A stretch of 64,000 bases of DNA from Streptomyces sp. WMMB 322 (GCF_900090145.1 NZ_FMHI01000008.1:202778-266777), one strand, 5' to 3'. Counted from the stretch's first letter, positions 27,661 through 38,066 are shown. The notes: generated by a model from the sequence alone, not told the origin. Made by a program: numbers and translations.

Positions 27661-27692
27661 CCTCCGGGGGCGGACTGATGCTCCCCCGGAGG
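27661..27692. terminator. Second hairpin before the FadE stop
   Basis: CCTCCGGGGG (27661-27670) pairs exactly with CCCCCGGAGG (27683-27692). A third, imperfect palindrome follows at about 27696-27723. These are suited to stopping transcription of the converging FadE gene. Confidence 0.6.
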
Positions 27693-27735
27693 GCCAACGG
27701 GTCCCGGGGCCCCGGAGCCCGTTGGGCCGCAGCGC

Positions 27736-29538
<1,803 letters not shown>

Positions 29539-29581
29539 GTGGCGTGATCCGATCACGGTCGGCGGCGTACGGGCGCATTCC

Positions 29582-29595
29582 TAAGCGCTTGCTTA
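29582..29595. promoter_or_regulatory. TetR-type palindromic operator TAAGC-N4-GCTTA
   Basis: The 14-bp palindrome TAAGCGCTTGCTTA lies 44-57 bp upstream of the FadE start. This inverted repeat resembles operators of TetR-family regulators of fatty-acid oxidation genes. No regulator gene sits beside it, so the controlling protein would be encoded elsewhere. Confidence 0.6.
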
Positions 29596-29645
29596 TCGTG
29601 CGTCCGCGCGGCACCCCGTGTCAACGGCCCCCCTCACGGCGCCGG

Positions 29646-30545
29646 TCAGGGTTTACGGGCCACCCCCGCGTAGCTCGGCACCTCCTCGCCGGACAGGTGC
29701 GCCGGGGTGTCCGGGTCCGGGCGCCACTGGTGGGGGAGTACGAGGCCGGGGTCGGCCGGCTCCAGACCGTCGAAGAAGCGGGCCACCTCCGAGCGCGTAC
29801 GGGGCCGAAGCGGACAACCGCCCGGATACGTTCCGAGAACCGTCTCGGCCCGCGCCGCGGCGTCCTCGTCGAGGAAGTCGGCCGTCGCGTGCGTGAGGAC
29901 GAGATGGCTGCCGGCGGGGAGCGCGCCGAGCAGCGTGCGGACGATGTCGTACGGATGCTGCTCGTCGCGCACGAAGTGCAGCACGGCGCCGAGGGAGAGG
30001 CCCACGGGGCGGCCCAGGTCGATGGTGTCGCTCAGGCCGGGGGCGTCGAGGATGCTCTCCGGGTCCGTGAGATCCGCGTGCACATAGGCGGTGCGGCCTT
30101 CGTCGTTGCCGTCGCGCGCCGCACGGGCATGCCGCAGGACGAGGGGGTCGTTGTCGCTGTAGACGACCTTCGCCCCGGGGTCGGCCTCCCGGGCCGCCTG
30201 GTGCAGATTCGGCTCGGTGGGGATGCCGGACCCTATGTCCAGGAACTGCCCGACCCCGCGCTCGGCAGCGAGCCAGCGGGTCGCCCGGAGCATGAAGTCC
30301 CTGTTGGCCCGTGCCGCGTTGCGCACCGCCGGCATTGCGGCAACCACGGATTCCGCAGCCCGCACGTCGGCGTCCGAGTGGTCACGGCCGCCCAGGTAGT
30401 AGTCCTGCATGCGGGCCGGGTGCGCTCTGCCGGGCTCCGGTGCGGGTCCGGCCCGGCCGCCGGCGCGGCCGCCGCGGGAGGCTCCCGCCGGCCGCGCCGC
30501 TTCCGTCCGTCCCGGGGGTCCGGTCACTCCAGTCACTCCGGTCAC
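29646..30545 (-). CDS. SAV2177/DUF574 SAM-dependent methyltransferase, uncertain start
   Basis: The protein (about 299 residues) has ARMQDYYLGGRDH, SAM motif FLDIGSGIPTEPN, VYSDNDPLVL and the FFDGLEPADPGLV ending of the SAV2177 group. The start is unclear. The N-terminus lies in a 9-bp tandem repeat in which GTG 30545, 30536 and 30527 (and TTG 30554) are all in frame. An ATG at 30591, overlapping the DUF397 stop as ATGA, has the ideal operon position but is in another frame. Either one of the repeat GTGs is used or the true N-terminus is frameshifted. The substrate is unknown. Confidence 0.82.
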   Translation of the reverse strand: MTGVTGVTGPPGRTEAARPAGASRGGRAGGRAGPAPEPGRAHPARMQDYYLGGRDHSDADVRAAESVVAAMPAVRNAARANRDFMLRATRWLAAERGVGQFLDIGSGIPTEPNLHQAAREADPGAKVVYSDNDPLVLRHARAARDGNDEGRTAYVHADLTDPESILDAPGLSDTIDLGRPVGLSLGAVLHFVRDEQHPYDIVRTLLGALPAGSHLVLTHATADFLDEDAAARAETVLGTYPGGCPLRPRTRSEVARFFDGLEPADPGLVLPHQWRPDPDTPAHLSGEEVPSYAGVARKP

Positions 30546-30557
30546 TCCAGTCAACGG
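30522..30557 (-). repeat. 9-bp tandem repeat carrying several GTG starts
   Basis: Four 9-bp units (two types, alternating) occur at 30522-30530, 30531-30539, 30540-30548 and 30549-30557. The last is degenerate. On the minus strand the unit reads GTGACYGGA, so each unit offers a GTG in the methyltransferase frame and a GGAG lying 8 nt before the next GTG. Confidence 0.85.
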
Positions 30558-30587
30558 TGGCTCCGTTTCCGTGCTGGGCGGTCGTGG

Positions 30588-30845
30588 TCATCCGTGGGTG
30601 AGCAGGAAGTCGGCTTCACCGCGCTTGGCGCCGCGTATGAAGGTGTCGATCTCGGCGGGGTCGTATATCAGGGCGGGCCCGTCCGGGTCGGTGGACTGCC
30701 GCAGCGCGACGCGGCCGTCCCCCAGCATCATCACCTCCAGGCAGTTCCCGCCGTTCGGGCCGCTCCACGGCTTGTGCCAGCCCTCGGCACCCAGCTCCCG
30801 GGAGGGCATGCCGTTGTAGATGTGCTGTGTCGTGTCGCGGCCCAT
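30588..30845 (-). CDS. DUF397 protein
   Basis: This 85-residue DUF397 protein has the core KPWSGPNGGNCLEVMMLGDGRVALRQSTDPDGPALIYDPAE... ending ...FIRGAKRGEADFL. These small proteins are nearly always encoded beside an XRE-DUF5753 regulator and are thought to bind or antagonise it. Here only 4 bp separate it from the upstream XRE gene. Its stop overlaps an out-of-frame ATG for the methyltransferase region. Confidence 0.9.
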   Translation of the reverse strand: MGRDTTQHIYNGMPSRELGAEGWHKPWSGPNGGNCLEVMMLGDGRVALRQSTDPDGPALIYDPAEIDTFIRGAKRGEADFLLTHG

Positions 30846-30849
30846 GCAG

Positions 30850-31710
30850 TCAGAACTCCTTGCGGATCTCACCGAGGAGAGCCTCGGTGCTTCGTGCCGG
30901 TGCGGCCTGCGCACCTATGCGGTCCAGTGCCTCCAGATAGACGGTGGTGTCGCGGCGCTCGTCGTAGTAGACGGCGCCGCTGAGGCTCTCGGCGTAGACG
31001 ATGTCGGGCAGTTCGGGGATCTCGAACCGGAAGAGCTGGAACGGCCCGAACATGGCGGGGTGCGCCCCGGCGGCGAACGGGATGATCTGCACGGTGACGT
31101 GAGGCAGGGCGGCGCTCTCGATCAGCCGGTCGATCTGGCCGCGCATCACCTGCGGAGTGCCGACGTGCCGCCGCAGGACCTGCTCCTCCAGCACGACCCA
31201 CAGCCGCGGCGCGTCCGTCCGTCTCAGTAGTTCCTGGCGCTCCATGCGCAGGGCCACCCGGCGCCCCAGCTCCTCCTCCCCGGCGTTGGGGAAGCCGGTG
31301 CGCAGCAGCGCCCGCGCGTACTCCTCGGTCTGGAGCAGCCCGTGCACGCAGTGTGGCTCGTAGGCGCGGATCAGGCTCGCCTCGCCCTCCAGGCTGACGT
31401 AGAGGCTGAACCACGAAGGCAGCACGTCGCGGAATCCCTGCCACCAGCCGGGCCGGTTCGCTTCGTCGACCAGTTCGAGAAAGGCGGTGATCTCGTTCTC
31501 GGGAATTCCGTACGTTTTGAGAAGTTTCTCCACGTACGGCGGCTTGAGGCCCACCTCGGCCTTCTCCATGCGGCGGACCGTCGTGGTGTTCACGCTCAGG
31601 GCCGCGGCCGCTTCGGCGAACGAGCATCCGGCGGCCTCGCGCAAGTCCCGCAGTCGCATGCCGAGGACCATCTGACCCACGGTCGGAGCGGTACGGCCGT
31701 CAGCCAACAC
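30850..31710 (-). CDS. XRE-family regulator with DUF5753 (WhiJ-like)
   Basis: The 286-residue protein has an N-terminal helix-turn-helix (LRDLREAAGCSFAEAAAALSVNTTTVRRMEKAE, about 19-51). A DUF5753 ligand/partner domain follows, with WFSLYVSLEGEASLIRAYEP and VPGLLQ-like VHGLLQTEEYARA. It resembles WhiJ-type developmental regulators. GTG 31710 follows TGGAGG at good spacing. It is divergent from the ATPase gene, and the 218-bp gap probably holds its operator. Confidence 0.9.
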   Translation of the reverse strand: MLADGRTAPTVGQMVLGMRLRDLREAAGCSFAEAAAALSVNTTTVRRMEKAEVGLKPPYVEKLLKTYGIPENEITAFLELVDEANRPGWWQGFRDVLPSWFSLYVSLEGEASLIRAYEPHCVHGLLQTEEYARALLRTGFPNAGEEELGRRVALRMERQELLRRTDAPRLWVVLEEQVLRRHVGTPQVMRGQIDRLIESAALPHVTVQIIPFAAGAHPAMFGPFQLFRFEIPELPDIVYAESLSGAVYYDERRDTTVYLEALDRIGAQAAPARSTEALLGEIRKEF

Positions 31711-31928
31711 GCCTCCCCTCCACCGGACTTGCCCGGCCAGAAGTGTCCCATGCGATCAGTGCACGGGCCACTCTGTTCCTCCGATTCTGCAATTCGCAGA
31801 CTGGCTATTGCCAACCGGGACGAGCACGGCGCATAGTGATGGATGTGATACAGCTCATGCCCCGCATGGTGCTGCCTCCGCGCCCTGTCCCTCCCCGCAG
31901 CAGGTAGTCGGAAGGCGTCGAACCCACC

Positions 31929-32381
31929 GTGGCCTTGTCCCGCCCTGTCATACCGCTCTCCCCGTCCTCACCCGTCGGGGCGCTCGTGCGTCGCGGCGGC
32001 TTCGAGCTGCCCGCACACGCCACGGCGGTGGCCGAGGCCCGCAAGATGGTGCGCGGTCAGGTGCGCAGCTGGGGACTGCCGGAGGAGGTCGGCCGCACGG
32101 CGCAGCTCGTCGTCTCGGAGTTCTTCACCAACGCCGTGGTGCATACCGACAGCTGCCGCGTCCGCTGCAGACTCCAGGTCTGCGAGCAGCGGCTGCGCAT
32201 AGAGGTGTGCGACGAGGGCAGGGGATGCGACGAGGTGGCTCCCCGCCGGGCGTCCGCGGAGGATGTGAACGGCCGGGGACTGCAGCTCGTGAACGCGGTC
32301 GCGGAGAGCTGGGGTGTGCGCCCGGAGGACTCGGACTCCGGGCGCGTCGTGTGGGCGGAGCTGCCTCTTCCCCGGCTGTGA
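31929..32381 (+). CDS. Anti-sigma-type HATPase (SpoIIAB/RsbW-like)
   Basis: This 150-residue single-domain ATPase of the GHKL type has N-box LVVSEFFTNAVVH, G1 box VCDEGRG and G2 box GRGLQLVNA. Such proteins bind sigma or anti-anti-sigma partners. In streptomycetes many accompany XRE/DUF397 genes with no sigma factor nearby, as here. It starts at GTG 31929 with a weak GGAAGG site. The methyltransferase gene follows 175 bp later. Confidence 0.88.
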   Translation: MALSRPVIPLSPSSPVGALVRRGGFELPAHATAVAEARKMVRGQVRSWGLPEEVGRTAQLVVSEFFTNAVVHTDSCRVRCRLQVCEQRLRIEVCDEGRGCDEVAPRRASAEDVNGRGLQLVNAVAESWGVRPEDSDSGRVVWAELPLPRL

Positions 32382-32556
32382 CCGCATGTCCACACGCGTC
32401 ACTCGCATCCCTGCCGCATCATCGGTTGCGCGGCTTGCGAATTTCCTTTCCCTACTGGGTAGTTGCGGTGCTCTTCGCCACATCGCCGTGCCATGCTTCG
32501 CCGTGACGGAACGTGTACGCAACGGGACGCGTGCACGGCGGGACGGTGAGGGACGC

Positions 32557-33372
32557 ATGCGCGGAGACGAAGTCGCGGAAGGTCAGGGAGTGGACGTCAC
32601 AACTCCCAGTGTGGCGCGTATGTACGACCACTACCTCGGCGGAAAGGACAACTACGAGGTCGACCGTCAGGCCGTCGAGGAACTCGACAAGGTCGTACCG
32701 AGCACCCGGCCGCTGGCCGTCAACAACCGCCGCTTCCTCCGGCGCGTAGTCCGCGTCCTCGCGGAGGAGTACGGCGTGCGGCAGTTCCTCGACCACGGGT
32801 CAGGCCTGCCGACGCAGGACAACGTGCACCAGGTCGCGCAGCGCGTCGACCCGAAGGCGCGGGTCGTCTACGTCGACAACGACCCCATCGTGCTGGCCCA
32901 CGGGCGGGCCCTGCTGGACGAGAACACCAACACCGCGGTCATCCAGGCGGATCTGCGCGACACCGACGAGATCTTCGCGCACCCCGAGGTGGGCCGGCTG
33001 ATGGACCTCTCCGAGCCCGTCGGTGCCCTGTTCGTCTCCGTGATGCACTGCATCCCCGACTCCTCCGACCCGGCGGCCGTGCTGCGCCGCGTCGCCGAAC
33101 GCCTTCCGTCGGGCAGCTTCCTGGTGATCAACCAGCTGGTGAGCGAGGACAAGGCGACCCGGGACTTCGTCACGGACTTCATGGCGAAGGCCACCGGCGA
33201 CCGCTGGGGCAGGGTGCGTCAGGCGCACGAGGTCGAGCGCTACTTCGACGGTCTGGAGATCCTGGAGCCGGGCCTGGGGGAGATCAACGACTGGCGGCCG
33301 GACTCGGACCTCGGGCCGAAGCAACTCACCGACGAGTGGTACGAGTTCGGAGGCGTCGCCCGCAAGCCCTGA
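32557..33372 (+). CDS. SAV2177/DUF574 SAM-dependent methyltransferase
   Basis: This 271-residue member of the same family as the genes at 16691 and 29646 shows VARMYDHYLGGKDNYEVDR, FLDHGSGLPTQDNVH (motif I), VYVDNDPIVLAHG and YFDGLEILEPGLGEI. Motif I has His where the sister proteins have Ile (FLDHGSG against FLDIGSG). ATG 32557 follows GAGGGACGC. The substrate is unknown. It closes the ATPase-methyltransferase arm of the island. Confidence 0.88.
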   Translation: MRGDEVAEGQGVDVTTPSVARMYDHYLGGKDNYEVDRQAVEELDKVVPSTRPLAVNNRRFLRRVVRVLAEEYGVRQFLDHGSGLPTQDNVHQVAQRVDPKARVVYVDNDPIVLAHGRALLDENTNTAVIQADLRDTDEIFAHPEVGRLMDLSEPVGALFVSVMHCIPDSSDPAAVLRRVAERLPSGSFLVINQLVSEDKATRDFVTDFMAKATGDRWGRVRQAHEVERYFDGLEILEPGLGEINDWRPDSDLGPKQLTDEWYEFGGVARKP

Positions 33373-33582
33373 CCACCGGCGGCGGGGCGCGGTGCGCAGG
33401 GCGGGGCCCCGCCGGACGGGATACCGCCGGGCCGCTGGCGCTCCGTTGCCCCGGTCCGCTCCGCATCGGGCCGCGGCCAGGGCCTGTGCGGCGGTACATG
33501 CGGACAGCTCTCGACCGGACGGCTTGATACGGCGGCACGGTATCGCGGGGCACATGCCCCGGGCCTGTCCGGCGGAGAGTCC

Positions 33583-34500
33583 CTAGCCCGGGTGCCGCTC
33601 GAAGCGGCTCAGCAGCCTCTCCAGGAACTCGACCGTCATCGACGGCGGTTCGGCCGTAGCGCACAGGCGGTCCATGACCACCATGTAGTTCTCCACCTCT
33701 TCGCGCTTCTCCAGGTACAGCGAGGAGGTGAGCTGTTCCAGATAGACGATGTCCGGCAGGTCCGGCTCCTGGAAACGCAGTATCGTCACCGGTCCGCCGG
33801 CGGCGGCGAGGCCGCCGATCGCGAACGGCGCGATCTGCACGGTGATGTTGGGCTGTTCGGTCGCCCACAGCAGCCGTTTGATCTGCTCCCGCATCACCGA
33901 TGCCCCGCCGAGCGGGCGTTGCAGGGCCGCCTCGTCGACGACCGCCCACAGCTTGGGGCTGTGCGGCCGGGTGAGGATGGCCTGCCGGTCCTGGCGGAGC
34001 TCCACGCGTCGCTCGATCTCCTCCGTCGACGCGCGTGGATGCCCCAGCCTCATGACGGCGCGGGCATAGTCCTCGGTCTGCAACAGACCGGGGACGAACT
34101 GCACTTCGTACATGCGGATGACGGAGGCCGCTTCCTCCAGGCCGATGAGTCTGTCGAACCACGGCGACATCACATCGCTGTACTTCTGCCACCAGCCGGG
34201 GGTGTTGGCGTGCCGCGCCAGGACCAGATACTCCTCGCGCTCCGGTCCGGAGGTGACTCCGTAGAGCGAGAGCAGATCGGCGACGTCCCGCTCCTTGCAG
34301 CCCACTCTGCCCAGTTCGAGGCGGCTGATCTTGGCGTGGGAGCCCCGGATCGCGTCCCCGGCCTGTTCACGGGTGATGCCACGCCCCTCGCGGAGCCTGC
34401 GCAGCTGCGTGCCGAGCACGATGCGCAGAATCGTCGGGCCGCCACGGGGATGGTCCAGGATCCGCCTGACCGAGGAATCGCTTTCCCGCTCTGCTGACAT
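33583..34500 (-). CDS. XRE-family regulator with DUF5753
   Basis: This 305-residue second copy has a helix-turn-helix at about 32-64 (LRRLREGRGITREQAGDAIRGSHAKISRLE) and a DUF5753 domain (WFDRLIGLEEAASVIRMYE, VPGLLQTEDYARAV, DLPDIVYLEQLTSSLYL). It shares architecture with the protein at 30850 but is clearly diverged. ATG 34500 follows AGGGAAG. Its DUF397 partner lies upstream on the same strand. Confidence 0.9.
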   Translation of the reverse strand: MSAERESDSSVRRILDHPRGGPTILRIVLGTQLRRLREGRGITREQAGDAIRGSHAKISRLELGRVGCKERDVADLLSLYGVTSGPEREEYLVLARHANTPGWWQKYSDVMSPWFDRLIGLEEAASVIRMYEVQFVPGLLQTEDYARAVMRLGHPRASTEEIERRVELRQDRQAILTRPHSPKLWAVVDEAALQRPLGGASVMREQIKRLLWATEQPNITVQIAPFAIGGLAAAGGPVTILRFQEPDLPDIVYLEQLTSSLYLEKREEVENYMVVMDRLCATAEPPSMTVEFLERLLSRFERHPG

Positions 34501-34672
34501 CAGGTCTTCCCTGCTCCCGTGAGTGACGAGCCGAGCGCCCAGTGTCCCACTCGGTCAACGGCCCGTACAGTCATGCTGCTTGCACATACCCCGGCCATGT
34601 GCCACACCGTTGTGGCGCCGCATACGGCCGGGGGCCACGCGCCCCCCGCTGTCCGACCCGGCATCGCCCGCG

Positions 34673-34915
34673 TCAGCCGCCCGCGGTCAGCAGGTCGTCG
34701 AAGTCGCCGTCCTTGGCGCCCTGCACGAACGCCGCCATCTCGGCGGGCGTATAGACCAGCGCGGGGCCCGAAGGGTGGCGCGAGTTGCGCACGGCGACGT
34801 GACCGCCCGGCAGGCCGGCCAGCTCGACACAGTTGCCGTTGGGGTTGCTGCGCGCGCTCTTGCGCCAGGTGACGTTCCTGAGGCGGGTGGCCTCGATTCC
34901 GTTCTCGATCTGCAT
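34673..34915 (-). CDS. DUF397 protein
   Basis: This 80-residue DUF397 protein contains VTWRKSARSNPNGNCVELA, HVAVRNSRHPSGPALVYTPAEM and FVQGAKDGDFDDL. It lies 172 bp before the second XRE regulator, the reverse of the order in the other pair. ATG 34915 is preferred over ATG 34939 because GAGAGG sits 6 nt upstream. Confidence 0.88.
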   Translation of the reverse strand: MQIENGIEATRLRNVTWRKSARSNPNGNCVELAGLPGGHVAVRNSRHPSGPALVYTPAEMAAFVQGAKDGDFDDLLTAGG

Positions 34916-34994
34916 GAATGGCCTCTCTGTGACGTCCATCTGACAGCCGTACGGGGGTTGTTGGGTCGTACTGTCTCACAGCCGCACGTTCTTG

Positions 34995-35030
34995 CATCTG
35001 TAATTGCAGATGTACTTGCAGGCGTAAGTA
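34995..35030. promoter_or_regulatory. Two adjacent inverted repeats in an AT-rich promoter
   Basis: CATCTG-N6-CAGATG (34995-35012) is followed at once by TACTT-N8-AAGTA (35013-35030). They lie 80-115 bp upstream of the DUF397 start and about 100 bp before the small plus-strand ORF. The stretch is unusually AT-rich for this genome. It is a candidate binding site for the XRE regulator. Confidence 0.4.
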
Positions 35031-35127
35031 CACGCGGTGGAGAATGGCTCGCGCAGCGGTACTGAGCGGTGAACGTGCCCCGGAATCACCACAGTTCGGC
35101 TCATCTGTCCCTCACTCTGGAGTCCTG

Positions 35128-35331
35128 GTGACCTCATTCGGATCCGAACGTCCCGCCTCGGCCGGGCCGCTGGACGCTCAGGCCGCCGTCGTGGAGCTCG
35201 AACACTGCGACTGGGACGCCCCGTTGACGCGTCTGCTCCTGCTGCTGGAGATCGCCGACCGGCCGGCCTGGCTGCGGGAGGTCGCCCGCGGCGCACGGCG
35301 CGGCGGCTCCGGTCAGTCCTCGGGCGCCTGA
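35128..35331 (+). CDS. Small hypothetical protein
   Basis: This 67-codon ORF from GTG 35128 (TGGAG upstream) encodes an acidic/leucine-rich core, VVELEHCDWDAPLTRLLLLLEIADRPAWLREVA. It has good third-position GC and lies divergent from the DUF397/XRE pair. I recognise no family; it may be an accessory product of the island or chance coding. Confidence 0.4.
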   Translation: MTSFGSERPASAGPLDAQAAVVELEHCDWDAPLTRLLLLLEIADRPAWLREVARGARRGGSGQSSGA

Positions 35332-35533
35332 AGGCCAGCAGGGCCCGGGCACACCTGCGTCCCGGAACTCACGACGCCTCCGGCGCGTCAGTTCACTCCG
35401 CGTCAGCCTTGCGCCGTCACACTCGGCCGGCCCGTCACCTCGTCACTTCGCGGGCGCCACGCCTTCTCCCGGCCTTCGCCCGAATCCCGCACACTGGGAC
35501 AAACGGACGAGCCCACCCGAGGAGAACCGCCCG

Positions 35534-36433
35534 ATGAATGACCGCTCCGAAGCCCCGGCCGCCGAAGGCCGCGTGGTCGTCGGCGTCGACGGATCCGAAC
35601 CCTCCTTGCGTGCCCTCGACATGGCCGCCGAGGAAGCGGACCGCAGAGGCGTCGCGCTCGAGATGGTGATTTCCGCCGGATGGCCCCGCCGCTCCAGGGT
35701 CCCCGTGCTGGAGGCCGACACCGAACGCATCAGGTCCGCCGCGGCGGCCGTCCTGGACGCGGCGGGGCAGCGGGCCCACGAGCGCGTTCCCGGACTGCGC
35801 GTCATGGCGCAGGTCCACACCGAGGCCCTGGCGGCCGACACCCTCGTCAAGGCCAGCCGCAGCGCCGCGCTGACCGTCGTCGGCACGCGCGGGCACGGCG
35901 GGTTCTCCGGGCTGCTCATCGGCTCGGTCAGCCTCCGCGTCGCCACGCACTGCGAGGGCCCGCTGATGGTCGTCGGCGACAGCCGCAAGGGCGGCGCCAC
36001 CGACCGCGGCACCGTCATGGTGGGCATGCACTCCGAGTCGGACGAGGCCGCGCTGCGATTCGGCTTCGAGGAGGCCGGCCGCCGCGGTTCGTCGCTGCGC
36101 GTCCTGCACGCCTGGCACCACCCCCGCATGCCCGGCAGGCTCCAACTGCCGCCCAGCGAGGCCGAGCAGGCCCGCTCGGCCGCGTCGGAACTCGTACGCA
36201 AGCTGGTGGAGCCGGTCCGCAAGGACCACCCCGGCGTGCAGGTCAGCGCCGACGAGCAGGGCGGCAGCCCGGCAGCCACCCTCATCGAGGCCAGCCGCGC
36301 CGCCGACGTCCTCGTGATCGCCGTGCACCGCCGTCCGCACCGCCGCCTGGGACTGCAGCTCGGGACGGTCGCGCACGCGGTGCTGCACCATGCGCACTGC
36401 CCGGTGGTGCTGGTGCCCACCCCGGCGGGCTGA
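35534..36433 (+). CDS. Universal stress protein, two UspA domains
   Basis: The 299-residue protein has two tandem UspA domains. The first starts VVVGVDGSEPSLRAL and ends with the ATP-loop type GTRGHGGFSGLLIGSVS. The second ends VIAVHRRPHRRLGLQLGTVAHAVLHHAHCPVVLVP. ATP binding by the first domain is expected from its GxxGxxG-like loop. ATG 35534 follows GAGGAGA. It is probably stress-induced; the next gene starts 103 bp later on the same strand. Confidence 0.93.
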   Translation: MNDRSEAPAAEGRVVVGVDGSEPSLRALDMAAEEADRRGVALEMVISAGWPRRSRVPVLEADTERIRSAAAAVLDAAGQRAHERVPGLRVMAQVHTEALAADTLVKASRSAALTVVGTRGHGGFSGLLIGSVSLRVATHCEGPLMVVGDSRKGGATDRGTVMVGMHSESDEAALRFGFEEAGRRGSSLRVLHAWHHPRMPGRLQLPPSEAEQARSAASELVRKLVEPVRKDHPGVQVSADEQGGSPAATLIEASRAADVLVIAVHRRPHRRLGLQLGTVAHAVLHHAHCPVVLVPTPAG

Positions 36434-36536
36434 GCGCACCTGCGGGCGCACGGATACTCCACCGGCCTCCTGGCCCGTTTACGGCCGGTGCCTGGGCGCA
36501 CCCGCAAATTCCGGAACCCAGCACGTGGAGGCCTAC

Positions 36537-38009
36537 ATGACACGCTCCGAGGCGACCGCTCCGACCACGGCAACCCCTGACGGCGGCGAGTACGACGTCA
36601 TCGTGATCGGAGCGGGCCCGGTCGGGGAGAACGTCGCCGAGCGCGCCCATGCGACGGGACTCGGCGCGGTCGTCGTCGAGAGTGAACTCGTGGGCGGCGA
36701 ATGCTCCTACTGGGCCTGCATGCCCAGCAAGGCGCTGCTGCGTCCCGTCGCCGCCCTCGCCGACGCCCGGCGCGTGGCCGGAGCGGCGCAGGCCGTCGGC
36801 GGCGCGGTCGACGCGGACGCGGTCCTGGCGCGGCGCACCTCGTTCACCTCGAACTGGCAGGACGGAAGCCAGGTCGACTGGCTTGGCTCCGTCCCCGTGG
36901 ACCTCGTGCGCGGCCACGGCCGGCTCGACGGTCCGCGCCGCGTGGTCGTCGAGACGCCGGACGGCTCCTCCCGCACCCTCACCGCCCGCCATGCCGTCGC
37001 CGTGTGCACCGGCAGCCGCGCGGCTCTCCCGGACCTGCCGGGCATCGCCGAGGCGCGCCCCTGGACCAGCCGGGAGGCCACGTCCTCCAAGGAGGTGCCG
37101 GGGCGCCTCGCGGTCGTCGGCGGGGGAGTGGTCGGAGCGGAGATGGCGACCGCGTGGCAGGCCCTGGGCTCCGAGGTGACTCTGCTCGTCCGCGGAGACG
37201 GGCTGCTGACCCGCATGGAGCCCTTCGCCGGGGAAATGGTCGCCGAATCCCTCACGGAGGCCGGTGCGACGGTGCGGACCGGCGTCTCCGTCGAGCGACT
37301 GGAGCGGCCCTCCCCGGACCGGCCCGTCACGCTGTCCCTCAGCGACGGCAGCACACTCGAGGCCGACGAGGTCCTCTTCGCCACCGGCCGCAAGCCGCGC
37401 ACCGACGACCTGGGTCTGGAGACGGTGGGCTGCGAGCCGGGCAGCTGGCTGACCGTGGACGACAGCCTCCGGGTGAAGGATGTGCACGGCGGGTGGCTGT
37501 ACGCCGTGGGCGACGCCAACGGCCGTTCCCTCCTGACGCATCAGGGCAAGTACCAGGCCCGCATCGCGGGCAGTGCCATCGGCGCGCGTGCGGCGGGCGT
37601 CCCGTTGCTGGAGACCGACCGCTGGGGCGCGCACTCGGCCACCGCCGACCACGACGCCGTGCCGCAGGTCGTCTTCACCGACCCGGAGGCCGCGTCGGTG
37701 GGACCGACGGCGGCCGAGGCGGAACAGCGGGGCATGCGGGTGCGGGTGGCGGACCTGGACATGGCAGAGGTCGCCGGGGCCGCGCTCTACGCCGACGGCT
37801 ACCGGGGACGCGCCCGGATGGTCGTCGACGCCGACCGCGAGGTGGTCGTGGGCGTCACCTTCGTCGGTCCAGGCGTCAGCGAACTGCTGCACTCCGCGAC
37901 CGTCGCCGTCGCCGGTGAGGTGCCGCTGGATCGGCTGTGGCATGCCGTGCCCGCCTACCCGACGGTCAGCGAGGTGTGGCTGCGGCTGCTGGAGGCATGC
38001 CGCGGCTGA
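36537..38009 (+). CDS. Pyridine nucleotide-disulfide oxidoreductase
   Basis: This 490-residue flavoprotein has an FAD site VIVIGAGPVGENVAERA, redox pair CSYWAC (C-x4-C, in GGECSYWACMPSKALL), an NAD(P) site AVVGGGVVGAEMA and a dimerisation domain (VVFTDPEAASVGPT, HAVPAYPTVSEVW). It resembles mercuric reductase/lipoamide dehydrogenase relatives, but there is no N-terminal metal domain or C-terminal Cys pair, and the Trp between the redox cysteines is unusual. The substrate is unknown. ATG 36537 follows GGAGG. Confidence 0.9.
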   Translation: MTRSEATAPTTATPDGGEYDVIVIGAGPVGENVAERAHATGLGAVVVESELVGGECSYWACMPSKALLRPVAALADARRVAGAAQAVGGAVDADAVLARRTSFTSNWQDGSQVDWLGSVPVDLVRGHGRLDGPRRVVVETPDGSSRTLTARHAVAVCTGSRAALPDLPGIAEARPWTSREATSSKEVPGRLAVVGGGVVGAEMATAWQALGSEVTLLVRGDGLLTRMEPFAGEMVAESLTEAGATVRTGVSVERLERPSPDRPVTLSLSDGSTLEADEVLFATGRKPRTDDLGLETVGCEPGSWLTVDDSLRVKDVHGGWLYAVGDANGRSLLTHQGKYQARIAGSAIGARAAGVPLLETDRWGAHSATADHDAVPQVVFTDPEAASVGPTAAEAEQRGMRVRVADLDMAEVAGAALYADGYRGRARMVVDADREVVVGVTFVGPGVSELLHSATVAVAGEVPLDRLWHAVPAYPTVSEVWLRLLEACRG

Positions 38010-38066
38010 CGGCTGACGGCTGACGGCTGACGGGTGACGGGTGACGGGTGACGGGTGACGGCTGAC
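38004..38066. repeat. Heptanucleotide tandem repeat GGSTGAC x9
   Basis: Nine perfect 7-bp units (four GGCTGAC, four GGGTGAC, one GGCTGAC) start at the oxidoreductase stop codon. A tenth copy sits at 38071-38077. Every unit contains TGA, so because 7 is not a multiple of three the array stops translation in all three frames. Confidence 0.9.

Noticed and set aside
33401..33425. GGCGGGGCCCCGCC palindrome after the third methyltransferase as a terminator
   Set aside because: It is self-complementary with no loop, so more likely a chance GC palindrome than a terminator hairpin.
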